64,000 bases of DNA. Origin: an uncultured Pelagibacteraceae bacterium. GTDB lineage: Bacteria; Pseudomonadota; Alphaproteobacteria; Pelagibacterales; Pelagibacteraceae. Below the pieces are notes generated by a model, which saw nothing but the letters and a program-made list of their open reading frames with translations, was not told the origin of the DNA and did not search any database. Below are positions 23,032 through 33,697 of this stretch, in pieces. The position numbers were made by a program, and so were the translations under genes. Numbering within the stretch: the stretch's first letter is position 1; every line of letters starts with the position of its first letter. The stretch lies in the NCBI GenBank assembly GCA_902604575.1, contig CACKZH010000002.1, forward strand, positions 17,320 through 81,319, given 5' to 3'.

Positions 23032-23880
23032 ATGGCTACTGGCAGAGATGATTTTGTAATTGCCATCAGGTCAGCTTTTTTAAAAAAAAAAGATAAACAA
23101 AAATTTTCTTTACTAACTTTAATTGTTTTATCAATCTTTGTAATTGTTCTAAGTAATTTTAATTTTAAAGCAATACAATTTGTTAAATTAGGAATTAATG
23201 AAGTAATTTATAGATCATCTCATATTGCTTCAATTCCAGAAAATAAATTAAAAGAAATAACTTCAAAATTCAAATCGCATATGGATTTGTATGAAAGTCA
23301 TCAGAAAGAATTAATTAAAATAGAAAATTCTGACCAACTTAAATTGCAAAATAAGTTTTTAAATGCAGAAAATGAAAAACTTAGAGAGTTACTTGACGAA
23401 AGTATAAATTCACAAGAAATATTTGCCAGAGTTTTAATTGATAAAGACAGCCCATATTTAAAATCAGTAGTATTAAATAAAGGCACAAAAGATAAAGTAA
23501 AAATTGGAATGGCTGTTATTGATGATGTTTATCTAGTTGGCCAAATAATTGAAGTAAATTATACTAATTCAAGGGCATTACTATTGTCTGATCTTAATAG
23601 TAAAATACCATCTGTATTAGAGCCAGATGATATACAAGCTGTAATTTCTGGTACAGGAAGTGATTTTGGAAAAATTGAACATACTCAAGAAGAATTTAGA
23701 GAAGATTTTAAAAATAAAGAAATTTTTGCTTACACCTCAGGTCTTGGTGGTTTATTCAAACCCGGTATACCAATTGGAAAAATTGATAATATATTAGAAG
23801 GAAAAATTAACTTTTTTTCTGATTTTACACAACTCAACTATGTAAAAATAGTTTCCTATAAAATAGGTGGAGAAGAATAA
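23032..23880 (+). CDS. mreC: Rod shape-determining protein MreC
   Basis: N-terminal TM and coiled coil, VLNKGTKDKVKIGMAVID; position after mreB. Confidence 0.9.
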   Translation: MATGRDDFVIAIRSAFLKKKDKQKFSLLTLIVLSIFVIVLSNFNFKAIQFVKLGINEVIYRSSHIASIPENKLKEITSKFKSHMDLYESHQKELIKIENSDQLKLQNKFLNAENEKLRELLDESINSQEIFARVLIDKDSPYLKSVVLNKGTKDKVKIGMAVIDDVYLVGQIIEVNYTNSRALLLSDLNSKIPSVLEPDDIQAVISGTGSDFGKIEHTQEEFREDFKNKEIFAYTSGLGGLFKPGIPIGKIDNILEGKINFFSDFTQLNYVKIVSYKIGGEE

Positions 23881-24398
23881 TGTCATCACTTAATAAAAGT
23901 CCTTTTTTAAAAATATTCTTATCCTACGTGCCATTTATAATGTTATTTTTTTCTGTATTTAATGAATTTGATTTTAATTACTTAAAACTTGATTATTTTT
24001 CTTTCAATTTTGTTCATCTATTAATTTTCTTTTGGACTTTAAGAAATCCTGATCAATTAGGTTATCTAGCAATTTTCTTTTCAGGTATAATTAATGATGT
24101 TGTTATAGGTATACCAATAGGAATTAGTAGTTTTTGTTACCTTATTCTTTGCTCAGTAACAGCTTATATAAGAAATATTACTTTATCCCCAAATTTTATG
24201 AAAGACTGGATATCATTATTATTCACAATTTTATTAATAAATTCAATTCAAGTAATTATTTTGGATTTAGTATTTTTAATTAAAGTTGATTACACTAATT
24301 ATTTAATTAACTCAGGTTTTACTGTTTTATTTTATCCAATATTTTTTTTATTTTTTAATTTTTTAAACGAAAGAATTTCATATCAAACAAATGATTAA
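23880..24398 (+). CDS. mreD: Rod shape-determining protein MreD
   Basis: Small multi-TM protein between mreC and mrdA. Confidence 0.82.
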   Translation: MSSLNKSPFLKIFLSYVPFIMLFFSVFNEFDFNYLKLDYFSFNFVHLLIFFWTLRNPDQLGYLAIFFSGIINDVVIGIPIGISSFCYLILCSVTAYIRNITLSPNFMKDWISLLFTILLINSIQVIILDLVFLIKVDYTNYLINSGFTVLFYPIFFLFFNFLNERISYQTND

Positions 24399-26313
24399 AT
24401 CTAATTCAGGAATAAGAAAAACTGATGTAATTAATAGAAGGATGTTCATAATTGGAGCAGCAAAAGTAGTAGTTTTTGTTGGTATCGTTGCTCGTTTATT
24501 TTCTCTTCAAATAAATGAAAATAAAAAATACCTTACTCTTTCTGACAAAAATAGAATTAGAGAATGGAAACTCCCACCTACAAGAGGAAATATAGTTGAT
24601 TATTTTGGAAATGTAATTGCAGGAAATTTAAAAGTTTATCAATTACACATAATTCCAGAGCAAGTTGAGAATTTCAATTACTTATTAGTTAGATTGAAAA
24701 ATCTTTTAAATTTAAGTGACAAAAGAATTGCAAGAATAAATAAATTAAAAACAGAGTTAAAACCTTGGGATAGCATTATTGTTTCTGAAAATTTAAGCTG
24801 GAGTCAATTTGTAAAAATTAATAATTATTTATACGATCTTGTGGGTGTTAAACCCGTAATGACAATCTCCAGAAATTATCCATTTAATGATGTATACACA
24901 CATGTTCTTGGATATGTGAGTCAACCAAATGAACAAGAAATTTTAGAAAATGAAACCATCAAAGCAAGATTTGTACCAGGAATGAAAATTGGAAAACTGG
25001 GCTTAGAGAAAAAACTTGAAAATCATTTAATTGGAACAAATGCTATTCAAAGATATGAAGTTAATGCTTACGGTAAAAGAATTAATCAACTTGAGCATCA
25101 AAAAGGTGAGCAAGGATCAAAAATACGTTTAACTCTAGATACAGAAATACAAAAAGCTTGTGGAGAATTTTTAAATGAAAAAGCAGGGTCTATAAGTGTA
25201 ATGGATATTTACACTGGAGATATAATAGCAATGTATTCATCTCCATCTTATAATCCAAATTCGTTTTTATTCGGAATAAGTCAAGATGAATGGCAACTAA
25301 TTAGAAATAATCCATTAAAACCACTAATAAACAAGACTCTTTCGGGTCTATACTCACCAGGTTCAACAATAAAACCAATCGTTGCTCTTTCAGCTTTAGA
25401 AAACAAAGTAATAGATACAAAGTTTAAAGTTAAATGCACAGGAAAAATAGAATTATATGGACAAACATTTCACTGCTGGAAGGAAAAAGGACATGGTTGG
25501 GTAAGTTTGAAAAATGCAATGAAACAATCATGCGATACATATTTTTATGAGGTTGCTAGGTTACTAGGTGTTGATAGATTAAATATTACAGCTGAAAAGT
25601 TTGGCTTAGGAAAAAAAGTACTTGGTGATTATTTTGATATTGAAAAAAAAGGATTATTTCCAAATACAAAATGGAAAAAAAATAATCTAGGCAAAGGCTG
25701 GGTATTAGGGGAGACCTTAATAACGGGTATTGGTCAAGGCTATACACAAACAACTCCTTTACAACTTTGTATGATGACTGCACAAATTGCAAATGGAGGA
25801 TATGCAATAAAACCAAAAATAGTTGTGGACAGTAATCCAATTTCTTATGAAGGTGCAAAACAATCGATGGAAAGCGGTTTATTATTTGATACCGACTCTG
25901 AGGAATTGTTAGATAAAAAGTTATTTAAAAACCAAAAAAATATTAAGATTGTTCAAGAGGCAATGTTTGCTTCGACCAATGAAAGATTTGGAACTTCTTA
26001 TAAATCAAGAATTGATGACCCTAAATATCAGTTTGCAGGAAAAACAGGAACAGCTCAGGTAAAGAGAATTAGCAAAAGAGAGAGAGAATTAGATTTAGAA
26101 TTAGAGCAAATACCATACAAAGATAGAGATCATGCTTTGTATATCGCTTACGGCCCATATGTTAATCCGAGATATGCGCTTAGTATAATTATAGAGCATG
26201 GTGGTTCGGGAAGTAAGGCAGCTGCACCAATTGCTAAAAAATTATTTAAATTAATCATAGATAGGCATGATTTAAGAAATAAACAATCAAATTTTGAAAG
26301 GATTACTGTTTAA
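24391..26313 (+). CDS. mrdA: Penicillin-binding protein 2
   Basis: PPTRGNIVDYFGN, LYSPGSTIKPIVALSAL (SxxK), KTGTAQV. Confidence 0.95.
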   Translation: MIKSNSGIRKTDVINRRMFIIGAAKVVVFVGIVARLFSLQINENKKYLTLSDKNRIREWKLPPTRGNIVDYFGNVIAGNLKVYQLHIIPEQVENFNYLLVRLKNLLNLSDKRIARINKLKTELKPWDSIIVSENLSWSQFVKINNYLYDLVGVKPVMTISRNYPFNDVYTHVLGYVSQPNEQEILENETIKARFVPGMKIGKLGLEKKLENHLIGTNAIQRYEVNAYGKRINQLEHQKGEQGSKIRLTLDTEIQKACGEFLNEKAGSISVMDIYTGDIIAMYSSPSYNPNSFLFGISQDEWQLIRNNPLKPLINKTLSGLYSPGSTIKPIVALSALENKVIDTKFKVKCTGKIELYGQTFHCWKEKGHGWVSLKNAMKQSCDTYFYEVARLLGVDRLNITAEKFGLGKKVLGDYFDIEKKGLFPNTKWKKNNLGKGWVLGETLITGIGQGYTQTTPLQLCMMTAQIANGGYAIKPKIVVDSNPISYEGAKQSMESGLLFDTDSEELLDKKLFKNQKNIKIVQEAMFASTNERFGTSYKSRIDDPKYQFAGKTGTAQVKRISKRERELDLELEQIPYKDRDHALYIAYGPYVNPRYALSIIIEHGGSGSKAAAPIAKKLFKLIIDRHDLRNKQSNFERITV

Positions 26314-27438
26314 ATGTTTCAGCACGATAGATTGAATAGTGAGATTACATTATTTCAAAAAATAAGAAACTTAGATTATATATTATTGATTTCTGTTATT
26401 CTTCTTTCTGTATTAAGTGTTTTTGTTATGTATTCTACAGATGGCGGTGAAATACTTTTTCATACAAAAAATCATTTTGTAAAACTTGCGATTTTTTTTC
26501 CTTTAATGATTTTTATAGCTTTCTTTAATATAAAACTTTGGCATAACTTTTCTTATATAATCTACCTTATAGTAATACTTTTATTAATTTATGTTTCATT
26601 TTTTGGAATAAAGTCCTCTGGCTCACAAAGATGGATGGATCTTTATTTGTTTGTTTTGCAACCATCAGAGCTAATGAAGGTAGCAATTATAATGTGTTTG
26701 GCAAAATATTTTCATAGATTAAAAATAGAAAATGTTAATTCATTTACCAGTATAACTATTGTGTTGTCGATCATAATAATTCCTATAATTTTCGTTATTT
26801 CTCAACCCGATCTTGGTACTTCAATATTAATTGCTTTAAGTGGATTAATTATTTTGTGGTTAGGAGGCATGAAAATTAAATATTTTATATATTCATTTAT
26901 TACTTTCTTAATTTCCTTGCCATTTATAATCTCATTCCTAAAACCATATCAAAAATTAAGAATATTAACTTTTTTAGATCCAGATAGAGATCCATTGGGT
27001 GCTGGATATCAAATTATACAGTCAAAAATAGCTATTGGTTCTGGTGGCCTTAATGGAAAAGGTTTTTTAAAAGGCACCCAGAGCTATTTAGATTTTTTAC
27101 CTGAAAAACACACAGATTTTATATTTACTTTATTTTCAGAAGAATTTGGTTTTATAGGCTCGGTTGGTCTATTAATATTATACTCAATAATAATTTTTAG
27201 AATTGTAAGAATAGGAGCTATTTCGAGAAGTAATTTTGCTAGACTTTTTTGTTTTGGTTATGCTTTTGCAATATTTATTTATATTGTGGTAAACTTATCT
27301 ATGGTTTTGGGTCTGCTACCTATAGTTGGTTCTCCATTACCAATCATGTCGTATGGAGGTTCTTCAATGTTGGCCACTATGATTGGTTTTGGTATAGTAT
27401 TAAGTGCAAAAATTAATCATAAACAAATTATTGCATAA
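26314..27438 (+). CDS. mrdB: RodA, SEDS peptidoglycan glycosyltransferase
   Basis: LQPSELMKVAIIM, FLPEKHTDFIFTLFSEEFGFIG, PLPIMSYGGSSML. Confidence 0.95.
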   Translation: MFQHDRLNSEITLFQKIRNLDYILLISVILLSVLSVFVMYSTDGGEILFHTKNHFVKLAIFFPLMIFIAFFNIKLWHNFSYIIYLIVILLLIYVSFFGIKSSGSQRWMDLYLFVLQPSELMKVAIIMCLAKYFHRLKIENVNSFTSITIVLSIIIIPIIFVISQPDLGTSILIALSGLIILWLGGMKIKYFIYSFITFLISLPFIISFLKPYQKLRILTFLDPDRDPLGAGYQIIQSKIAIGSGGLNGKGFLKGTQSYLDFLPEKHTDFIFTLFSEEFGFIGSVGLLILYSIIIFRIVRIGAISRSNFARLFCFGYAFAIFIYIVVNLSMVLGLLPIVGSPLPIMSYGGSSMLATMIGFGIVLSAKINHKQIIA

Positions 27439-27466
27439 TTTGTCACTCTAAAAATATAATATTTAC

Positions 27467-28723
27467 TTGTATAACAATTTTGTGAATAAAAATCTTAAAG
27501 TAGGAATAGTTGGAGCAGGAATTCAAGGTGTATCTAACGCATTGTTTCTTCAAAAAAAAGGTTTCCATGTAACTATTTTTGATAGAGATAACCCAGGTAG
27601 CCAAGCTGCTTCCTATGGTAATGCAGGTCACTTTTCACCATATGCATCTCTTTCTTTAAACAGAACTGATGTTTTAGCGGATGTCCCGGCTATGTTACTC
27701 AGCTCTACTGGTCCACTAGCTTTAAAATGGAATTACGTTCCTAAAATGATTCCATGGTTTATAAAATTTATAATGAATACTTCTAAAACAAAGATGATGC
27801 ATACTGCTAAAAATATGCATCAAATTTTAGATTTAGCATTACCAGCTTATGATGAATTGTTTGAAGAAATTGATTTGGAAGGCTTAGTTGAAAACAAAGG
27901 TATTCTTTATATTTGGAATGACAAAGATTTAAAAAGTAGAGAATTAGAAATCAGAGTAAGGGAAGAATTAGGAGTAGAACAACAATTGGTAAATAAAGAT
28001 GAGATTCATGATCTTGAACCAAATATAAAACCAATCTACCATGCAGGTGTATTTTATCCTTATGCAAGACATGCAAGAAATCCAAAAAGAATTCTTTTAA
28101 AGTTATTTGATTTATTTTTGGAAAAAGGTGGAAAATTTAACAAAGTTAATATTAATGATATAAGTTTTGATGAAGAAAAACCAGTTTTCAAAACTGAAAC
28201 TCAAAGTCACATTTTTGATAAAGCAATAATTGCTTGTGGTGCTTTTTCAAAAAAATTAACAGACAATCTTGGTGAAAAAATACCTTTAGATACAGAGCGT
28301 GGATATCATGTTCATTTCAAAAATTGCGATCATTTATTAAGCAGACCTGTAATATTTTCTAACCGTGGATTTGGAATTACACCGATGGAACAAGGTTTAA
28401 GAGTTGTTGGAACTGTTGAATTTGGTGGGTTAAACAACCCACTATCTAAATCAAGAGTTAAAAATTTAATAAATAATGCAAAGTATATGCTTGGAGATTT
28501 ACCTGAGCATGAGGATGAGTGGCTAGGATTTAGACCAACTTTACCAGATTTTTTACCTGTTATGGGGCAATCAAAAAATTACAAAAATATTTATTATTGT
28601 TTTGGGCATCATCATTTAGGATGGACTTTAGGTCCAATTTCTGGAAAGATTGTTTCAGGGATGATAGCGAACGAAAATACAAATTTAGATTTAAAACCTT
28701 ATAGTTCGCTTAGATTTAGTTAA
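27467..28723 (+). CDS. FAD-dependent oxidoreductase, DadA/D-amino acid dehydrogenase-like
   Basis: VGIVGAGIQGVSNALFLQKKGFHVTIFDRDNPGSQAASYGNAG. Confidence 0.85.
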   Translation: MYNNFVNKNLKVGIVGAGIQGVSNALFLQKKGFHVTIFDRDNPGSQAASYGNAGHFSPYASLSLNRTDVLADVPAMLLSSTGPLALKWNYVPKMIPWFIKFIMNTSKTKMMHTAKNMHQILDLALPAYDELFEEIDLEGLVENKGILYIWNDKDLKSRELEIRVREELGVEQQLVNKDEIHDLEPNIKPIYHAGVFYPYARHARNPKRILLKLFDLFLEKGGKFNKVNINDISFDEEKPVFKTETQSHIFDKAIIACGAFSKKLTDNLGEKIPLDTERGYHVHFKNCDHLLSRPVIFSNRGFGITPMEQGLRVVGTVEFGGLNNPLSKSRVKNLINNAKYMLGDLPEHEDEWLGFRPTLPDFLPVMGQSKNYKNIYYCFGHHHLGWTLGPISGKIVSGMIANENTNLDLKPYSSLRFS

Positions 28724-29626
28724 GTGACCAAAAATAATAATTTCTTAGCTTATGTTTATCTATTTTTAACCGTTACTTTCTGGGCAGGTAATTTTGTAGT
28801 AGGTAAACTAGCTAGTTTTTACGAAGTCCCACCTTTTTCATTAAATTTTTATAGATGGTTTTTTGCCTGGCTAATTTTAGCACCCTTTACAATTCCTGAA
28901 ATATTAGAAAAAAGAAACTATATAATTAAAAACTATAAGCTTTTCATTGTTTTGGGAGTTACTAGTATTACGGTATTTAATTCAATTGTTTATTATTCAT
29001 TAAATTTTACTCAGGTGATAAGTGGAGTTTTAATGATTTCAACGATACCTGTGATGATTATGTTGTTTTCTTCAATTTTAAAAATTGAAAAGACAAATAT
29101 TTTTCAAATTATAGGGGTAGTGTTTTCTTTTGCTGGTGTAATTGTGATTATTACAAAAGCTAATTTAGAAATATTAAAAAATTTAGATTTCAATAAAGGT
29201 GATATTACAATGGTGATAGCAATGTTTTCATGGGCATTATATTCTACATTATTAAAAGGTAAAAAATACGAGTTAACCCAAATTTCATTACTTCAAGTAG
29301 TAATTACTTTTGGTTTAATATTTTTGATACCAGTTTATTTTATTGAATATCAAATTGGCTTTAGGATTAATTTAGAATTACCTTTTATTTTAATTTTATC
29401 TTACGTGGTTTTGTTTCCAGGTTTGGCATCTTTTCTATTATGGATAAAAGGAATATCTATGATTGGTGCTAATCGTTCTGGTGTTTTTTTACACCTAATG
29501 CCAATTTTGAGCGCAATAATGGCGATGATTTTTTTTAGTGAAAAATTTATGTTTTATCATATTTTAGGCGCTTGTTTTATAATTACAGGAATTTTGTTAT
29601 CAAATAAGAAAGTTAAAAATGCTTAA
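28724..29626 (+). CDS. DMT superfamily (EamA) transporter
   Basis: About 10 TM segments, FWAGNFVVGKLAS and related EamA repeats; GTG start. Confidence 0.85.
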   Translation: MTKNNNFLAYVYLFLTVTFWAGNFVVGKLASFYEVPPFSLNFYRWFFAWLILAPFTIPEILEKRNYIIKNYKLFIVLGVTSITVFNSIVYYSLNFTQVISGVLMISTIPVMIMLFSSILKIEKTNIFQIIGVVFSFAGVIVIITKANLEILKNLDFNKGDITMVIAMFSWALYSTLLKGKKYELTQISLLQVVITFGLIFLIPVYFIEYQIGFRINLELPFILILSYVVLFPGLASFLLWIKGISMIGANRSGVFLHLMPILSAIMAMIFFSEKFMFYHILGACFIITGILLSNKKVKNA

Positions 29627-30569
29627 AGTTGCTATATTAGATGATTACCAAAACGTTGCCCAACAGTTTGTAGACTTAGAAAAACTATCTGGGAAATACG
29701 AATTTAAAATCTTCAGCGAACCCTTTCTAGATGAAGCAGATGCAATTGAACAATTATCTGATTTTGGGGCCTTATTAATTATGAGAGAGAGAACACCAAT
29801 TACAAAAAATTTAATTGATAATCTAAATAGTTTAAAATTTGTAATCACAAGTGGATTACGAAACAAATCTATTGATTTAGAGGCTGCTAAGAAAAGAAAA
29901 ATTATAGTTTGTGGAACAGATATAAATTTAAATCCAACACCCGAATTAACTTGGACATTAATTCTTGGTTTAGCTAGAAATTTGAAAGAAGAGCTTGATA
30001 ATATGTACCAAGGGTATTGGCAAACTACAATTGGAGTGGAATTGAAAGGAAAAATCTTAGGTTTGATTGGTCTAGGTAGAGTAGGTACAGAAGTTGCAAA
30101 AATTGGAAAAGCATTTGGAATGCAAGTAATGGCCTGGAGTGAAAACTTGAGCTTAGACAAGTGCAAAGAGTTAGATGTGCTCCCTTGTAGCAAAGATGAC
30201 TTAATTATAAATTCTGATGTACTTTCAATTCATGTTCATGGAGGTGAAAGATACAAAGATTGTATTACCATAAAAGAATTTGATAAAATGAAAAAAACAG
30301 CTTTTTTGATTAATACTTCTCGTGGACCCATTGTTAATGAAGATGACTTAATTATTGCTTTATCAACCAATGTAATTGCAGGTGCGGGAATTGATGTATA
30401 TGAAAAAGAGCCTTTACCAGAAAATAATAAGCTTAGATTTTTACCAAATGCACTACTTACACCGCATATTGGTTATGTAACAGCTGAAAATTATAGTATT
30501 TTTTATAATCAAATGATTGAAGGGTTAGAGGCTTGTGTTAATGGAAAGCCTATCAGAGTTCTAGAGTAA
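29619..30569 (+). CDS. D-2-hydroxyacid dehydrogenase family protein
   Basis: GKILGLIGLGRVGTEVAKIGKAFGM, TAFLINTSRGPIVNEDDL, TPHIGYVT. Confidence 0.9.
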   Translation: MLKVAILDDYQNVAQQFVDLEKLSGKYEFKIFSEPFLDEADAIEQLSDFGALLIMRERTPITKNLIDNLNSLKFVITSGLRNKSIDLEAAKKRKIIVCGTDINLNPTPELTWTLILGLARNLKEELDNMYQGYWQTTIGVELKGKILGLIGLGRVGTEVAKIGKAFGMQVMAWSENLSLDKCKELDVLPCSKDDLIINSDVLSIHVHGGERYKDCITIKEFDKMKKTAFLINTSRGPIVNEDDLIIALSTNVIAGAGIDVYEKEPLPENNKLRFLPNALLTPHIGYVTAENYSIFYNQMIEGLEACVNGKPIRVLE

Positions 30570-30571
30570 CC

Positions 30572-31471
30572 ATGGAGTTACCAGTAGTTAATCACGTGGA
30601 TTATTTTGCTAAAATTGGTGATGATCACAAATTTCCAATTAATAAATTTGGAGAATTGGCTAATTATTTAATTCAAAACAAAATTGTAAATAAATTTCAC
30701 AAACCTTCAGCTTGTTCGTTTGAAACATTAAGTTACGCACATTCAAAAAATTATATTTTAGATATTAAAAATAAAACCTTGAGCAAAGAGGGAGTAAAAA
30801 AAATTGGATTTCCACTTGTAGATAGTGTTGTGCAAAGATCTTTAGTTGCTACAGGTGGAACTGTTCTCGCATCTAAACTTGCAATAAATTATGGTATTTC
30901 ATGCAATACAGCAGGAGGTAGTCATCATGCAAGTTATAATGGTGGAGCAGGTTATTGTGTATTTAATGACGTAGCAGTCGCCGCACATTATTTACTCAAT
31001 AGAGGTTTAGCAAATAAAATTTTGATTGTTGATCTAGATGTTCACCAAGGAAATGGCAATTCAGAAATCTTTAAAAACAACAGAAGCGTTTTTACATTCA
31101 GTATGCATTCCAAAACTAATTATCCTGCTAAAAAATCAAATAGTGATTTAGATGTAGAATTAGAGGATAATTTAGAGGATGATAATTATATCAAAAAACT
31201 TAAACATTATTTAAACGAGTTAAATCATGAAAATTTTGATTTTGTTTTTTATATAGCAGGTGTTGATATTCATTTTAATGATAGATTAGGTAAATTAAAA
31301 ATCTCTGACGAGGGAATAAAACTTAGAGATGAGCTTGTAGTAGAAAATTTTTTTTCTAGACGGATACCATTTTGTGGAGTTTTGGGTGGTGGTTATAATA
31401 AAGATTTTAACAAACTTGTTAAATTACATTCAATGTTACATCAATCTTGTGCTAAATATATTAGATCATGA
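30572..31471 (+). CDS. Histone deacetylase / acetylpolyamine amidohydrolase family protein
   Basis: GGSHHASYNGGAGYCVFNDVAVAA and IVDLDVHQGNG match HDAC active-site motifs. Confidence 0.88.
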   Translation: MELPVVNHVDYFAKIGDDHKFPINKFGELANYLIQNKIVNKFHKPSACSFETLSYAHSKNYILDIKNKTLSKEGVKKIGFPLVDSVVQRSLVATGGTVLASKLAINYGISCNTAGGSHHASYNGGAGYCVFNDVAVAAHYLLNRGLANKILIVDLDVHQGNGNSEIFKNNRSVFTFSMHSKTNYPAKKSNSDLDVELEDNLEDDNYIKKLKHYLNELNHENFDFVFYIAGVDIHFNDRLGKLKISDEGIKLRDELVVENFFSRRIPFCGVLGGGYNKDFNKLVKLHSMLHQSCAKYIRS

Positions 31472-31842
31472 CAAAAAAAATAAATCCAAATTTAACTGCA
31501 GAACAAAAATTAATTTTATTTGAAGAAGGGACTGAGCTTGCTGGTTCGAGTGAACTCAATCATGAAAAAAGAGAAGGGAGTTTTCATTGTGCAAATTGTG
31601 GAGAAAAATTGTTTGACTCTAAAACAAAATATGAGAGTGGATCAGGTTGGCCTTCTTTTTATGAGTCTCTACCAGATGTGTTTGAAACAAAAACAGATCA
31701 ATATTTAGGTTACCCAAGAACCGAATATCATTGTAAAAAATGTGGTGGTCACCATGGTCATATATTTGAGGATGGTCCTAAACCAACTGGAAAGAGATTT
31801 TGTAATAATGGAGTATGTTTAGTTTTTAAACCAAAGAGCTAA
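31468..31842 (+). CDS. msrB: Peptide-methionine (R)-S-oxide reductase
   Basis: CANCGEKLFDSKTKYESGSGWPSFYE, GYPRTEYHCKKCGGHHGHIFEDGPKPTGKRFCNNG. Confidence 0.96.
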   Translation: MTKKINPNLTAEQKLILFEEGTELAGSSELNHEKREGSFHCANCGEKLFDSKTKYESGSGWPSFYESLPDVFETKTDQYLGYPRTEYHCKKCGGHHGHIFEDGPKPTGKRFCNNGVCLVFKPKS

Positions 31843-31847
31843 ATTTA

Positions 31848-33080
31848 ATGTTTGAAGATATTAATATAAAGGCAATAAAAAAAGAATTAAGAAATTTTTC
31901 AAAAGATTATATAGAAAATTTTAATAAAATAGAAAATTTTGTAAAAGCTGAAATAGATGAAATTTTAACTCTTAAAGAAAAGAACAAATCTATAATTCCA
32001 GAGATAAGTTTTAATCAGATAGATCAGGAAAATATGCAAGAAATAAATAACATTAAAAAAAGAGGGTGTGTAATTATCCGAGATGTTTTTGATGACAAAA
32101 TGATTCAAAATTTAAATGTGAAATTAGAGAAATATATCGATGAAAATAATTATTATGAGGATCAAAAAAAAAAATCTAATCTAGACAATTATTTTAGTGA
32201 TTTGCAATCTGCAAAACCTCAAATTTATGGTCTTTATTGGTCCAGAGCACAGATTGAAATTAGACACTCAGAGCAAATGGCTAAAGTAAAAAAATGGCTT
32301 AATAATCTTTGGGTATATGAAAACGCCGAATATAAAGTTTTTGATCCAAATAAAGAATTATCCTATGCTGATAGAGTAAGAAGAAGAGAGCCAGGGGATG
32401 ATACTTTGGGACTTTCTCCTCATTGTGATGCTGGATCTATTGAAAGATGGACTGACAGTTATTACCAAAAAATTTATAGAGATATTTTTTCTGATAACTT
32501 TGAAAAATATAATCCATTTGAAGCAAAGTATAGAGACAGAACAATAGAGTTCGAATCTCCTGCGGTTGCACATGTATTTAGAACATTTCAAGGATGGACT
32601 GCTTTAACAGAGCAAGGACCAAGTGATGGGACTTTACAATTAATACCTATTGCTAAAGGAATTGCTTATGTTTTAACTAGAGCATTATTAGATGATGTTG
32701 AAGAAAATGAATTGTGTGGATCAAAACTTGGGAGAGCTTTATCAGTAAATAAAGATTATCATTCATTACTGTTAAAAGGTTTAGTTTCAATTCCAAAAAT
32801 GAAGCCAGGTGATACTGTTTGGTGGCATCCAGACGTTGTTCATGCCGTTGAAGACAAACATTCAGGAAAAAATTATTCAAACGTTGTTTACGTTGGTGCA
32901 ACACCTTATTGTAAAAAAAATCTAGATTATACAGTAAAACAATCAAAAAAATTTTTAGAGGGAAAGAGTCCACCAGATTTTGCGGCTGAAGATTATGAAA
33001 TTAAATATAAAGATAGAGTTAAACTAAAAGATTTAAGCTCTTTAGCTAAGAAACAATTAGCTTTTGATGAGTGGAATTAA
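31848..33080 (+). CDS. DUF1479 family putative Fe(II)/2-oxoglutarate-type oxygenase
   Basis: RGCVIIRDVFDDKM, LSPHCDAGSIERW, GDTVWWHPDVVHAVE resemble DUF1479 (YbiU-like) proteins. Confidence 0.8.
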   Translation: MFEDINIKAIKKELRNFSKDYIENFNKIENFVKAEIDEILTLKEKNKSIIPEISFNQIDQENMQEINNIKKRGCVIIRDVFDDKMIQNLNVKLEKYIDENNYYEDQKKKSNLDNYFSDLQSAKPQIYGLYWSRAQIEIRHSEQMAKVKKWLNNLWVYENAEYKVFDPNKELSYADRVRRREPGDDTLGLSPHCDAGSIERWTDSYYQKIYRDIFSDNFEKYNPFEAKYRDRTIEFESPAVAHVFRTFQGWTALTEQGPSDGTLQLIPIAKGIAYVLTRALLDDVEENELCGSKLGRALSVNKDYHSLLLKGLVSIPKMKPGDTVWWHPDVVHAVEDKHSGKNYSNVVYVGATPYCKKNLDYTVKQSKKFLEGKSPPDFAAEDYEIKYKDRVKLKDLSSLAKKQLAFDEWN

Positions 33081-33334
33081 TTATTTAAAAGATCTTGAAG
33101 TTTATTTCCTTTTTCTAATGCTCTTACTTCATCATAACCACCGATATGCTGGTCATCAAAAAAAATTTGTGGAATAGTTCTTTTTCCATTAGCTTTTTTA
33201 ATCATCTCATCCATTGCCCCATCAACTTTTGAAATATCAATTTCATTATAAGGTGCATTATTTCTAGCTAATAATCTTTTTGCAGCCTCACAATAATTAC
33301 ATAACGGACCTGTATACATGGTAATTTTTTTCAT
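33077..33334 (-). CDS. grxC: Glutaredoxin 3
   Basis: MYTGPLCNYCEAAKRLL (CxxC) and RTIPQIFFDDQHIGGYDEV. Confidence 0.92.
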   Translation of the reverse strand: MKKITMYTGPLCNYCEAAKRLLARNNAPYNEIDISKVDGAMDEMIKKANGKRTIPQIFFDDQHIGGYDEVRALEKGNKLQDLLNN

Positions 33335-33337
33335 TAA

Positions 33338-33634
33338 CTATAGATAGTCACCTTTTTTAATTTTACTAGCTATTTCTTTTCTAGAATATTCAAACTTTTT
33401 TCGATGTTTTATACTTTTTTGGTTTACTCTTTTTCTCCATAACCTGAAAGATGATGGTTTTAAAGATCTTCGCATAATTTTAATTACATCAGATTCTTTC
33501 TTTCCTGTTTTTTTTTCAATTTCCTCGAAAGTGATCCTGTCAGCCCAAGCCGCCCAAATGATCCAATCTGGATTGTCCATTTTGGGCTCTGGATTTTTGA
33601 CTTTAGTAATTGGCCTGTGACCTTTTTTTTTCAT
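33338..33634 (-). CDS. TIGR03643/DUF2805 family protein
   Basis: 98 aa: DRITFEEIEKKTGKKESDVIKIMRRSLKPSSFRLWRKRV. Confidence 0.8.
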   Translation of the reverse strand: MKKKGHRPITKVKNPEPKMDNPDWIIWAAWADRITFEEIEKKTGKKESDVIKIMRRSLKPSSFRLWRKRVNQKSIKHRKKFEYSRKEIASKIKKGDYL

Positions 33635-33697
33635 TAATCCTTTATATTTGAAAAAAAAAATTAATGCATTTTTTTTAGCCTCTGATATTATGAATTG

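Noticed and set aside
29645-30193. 182-aa minus-strand ORF antisense to the 2-hydroxyacid dehydrogenase
   Set aside because: Fully antisense to a well-supported CDS; composition looks like a shadow ORF.
33636-33684. Poly-A/poly-T runs between the DUF2805 gene and the hairpin as a special element
   Set aside because: Homopolymer runs are common across this AT-rich sequence and show no further structure.
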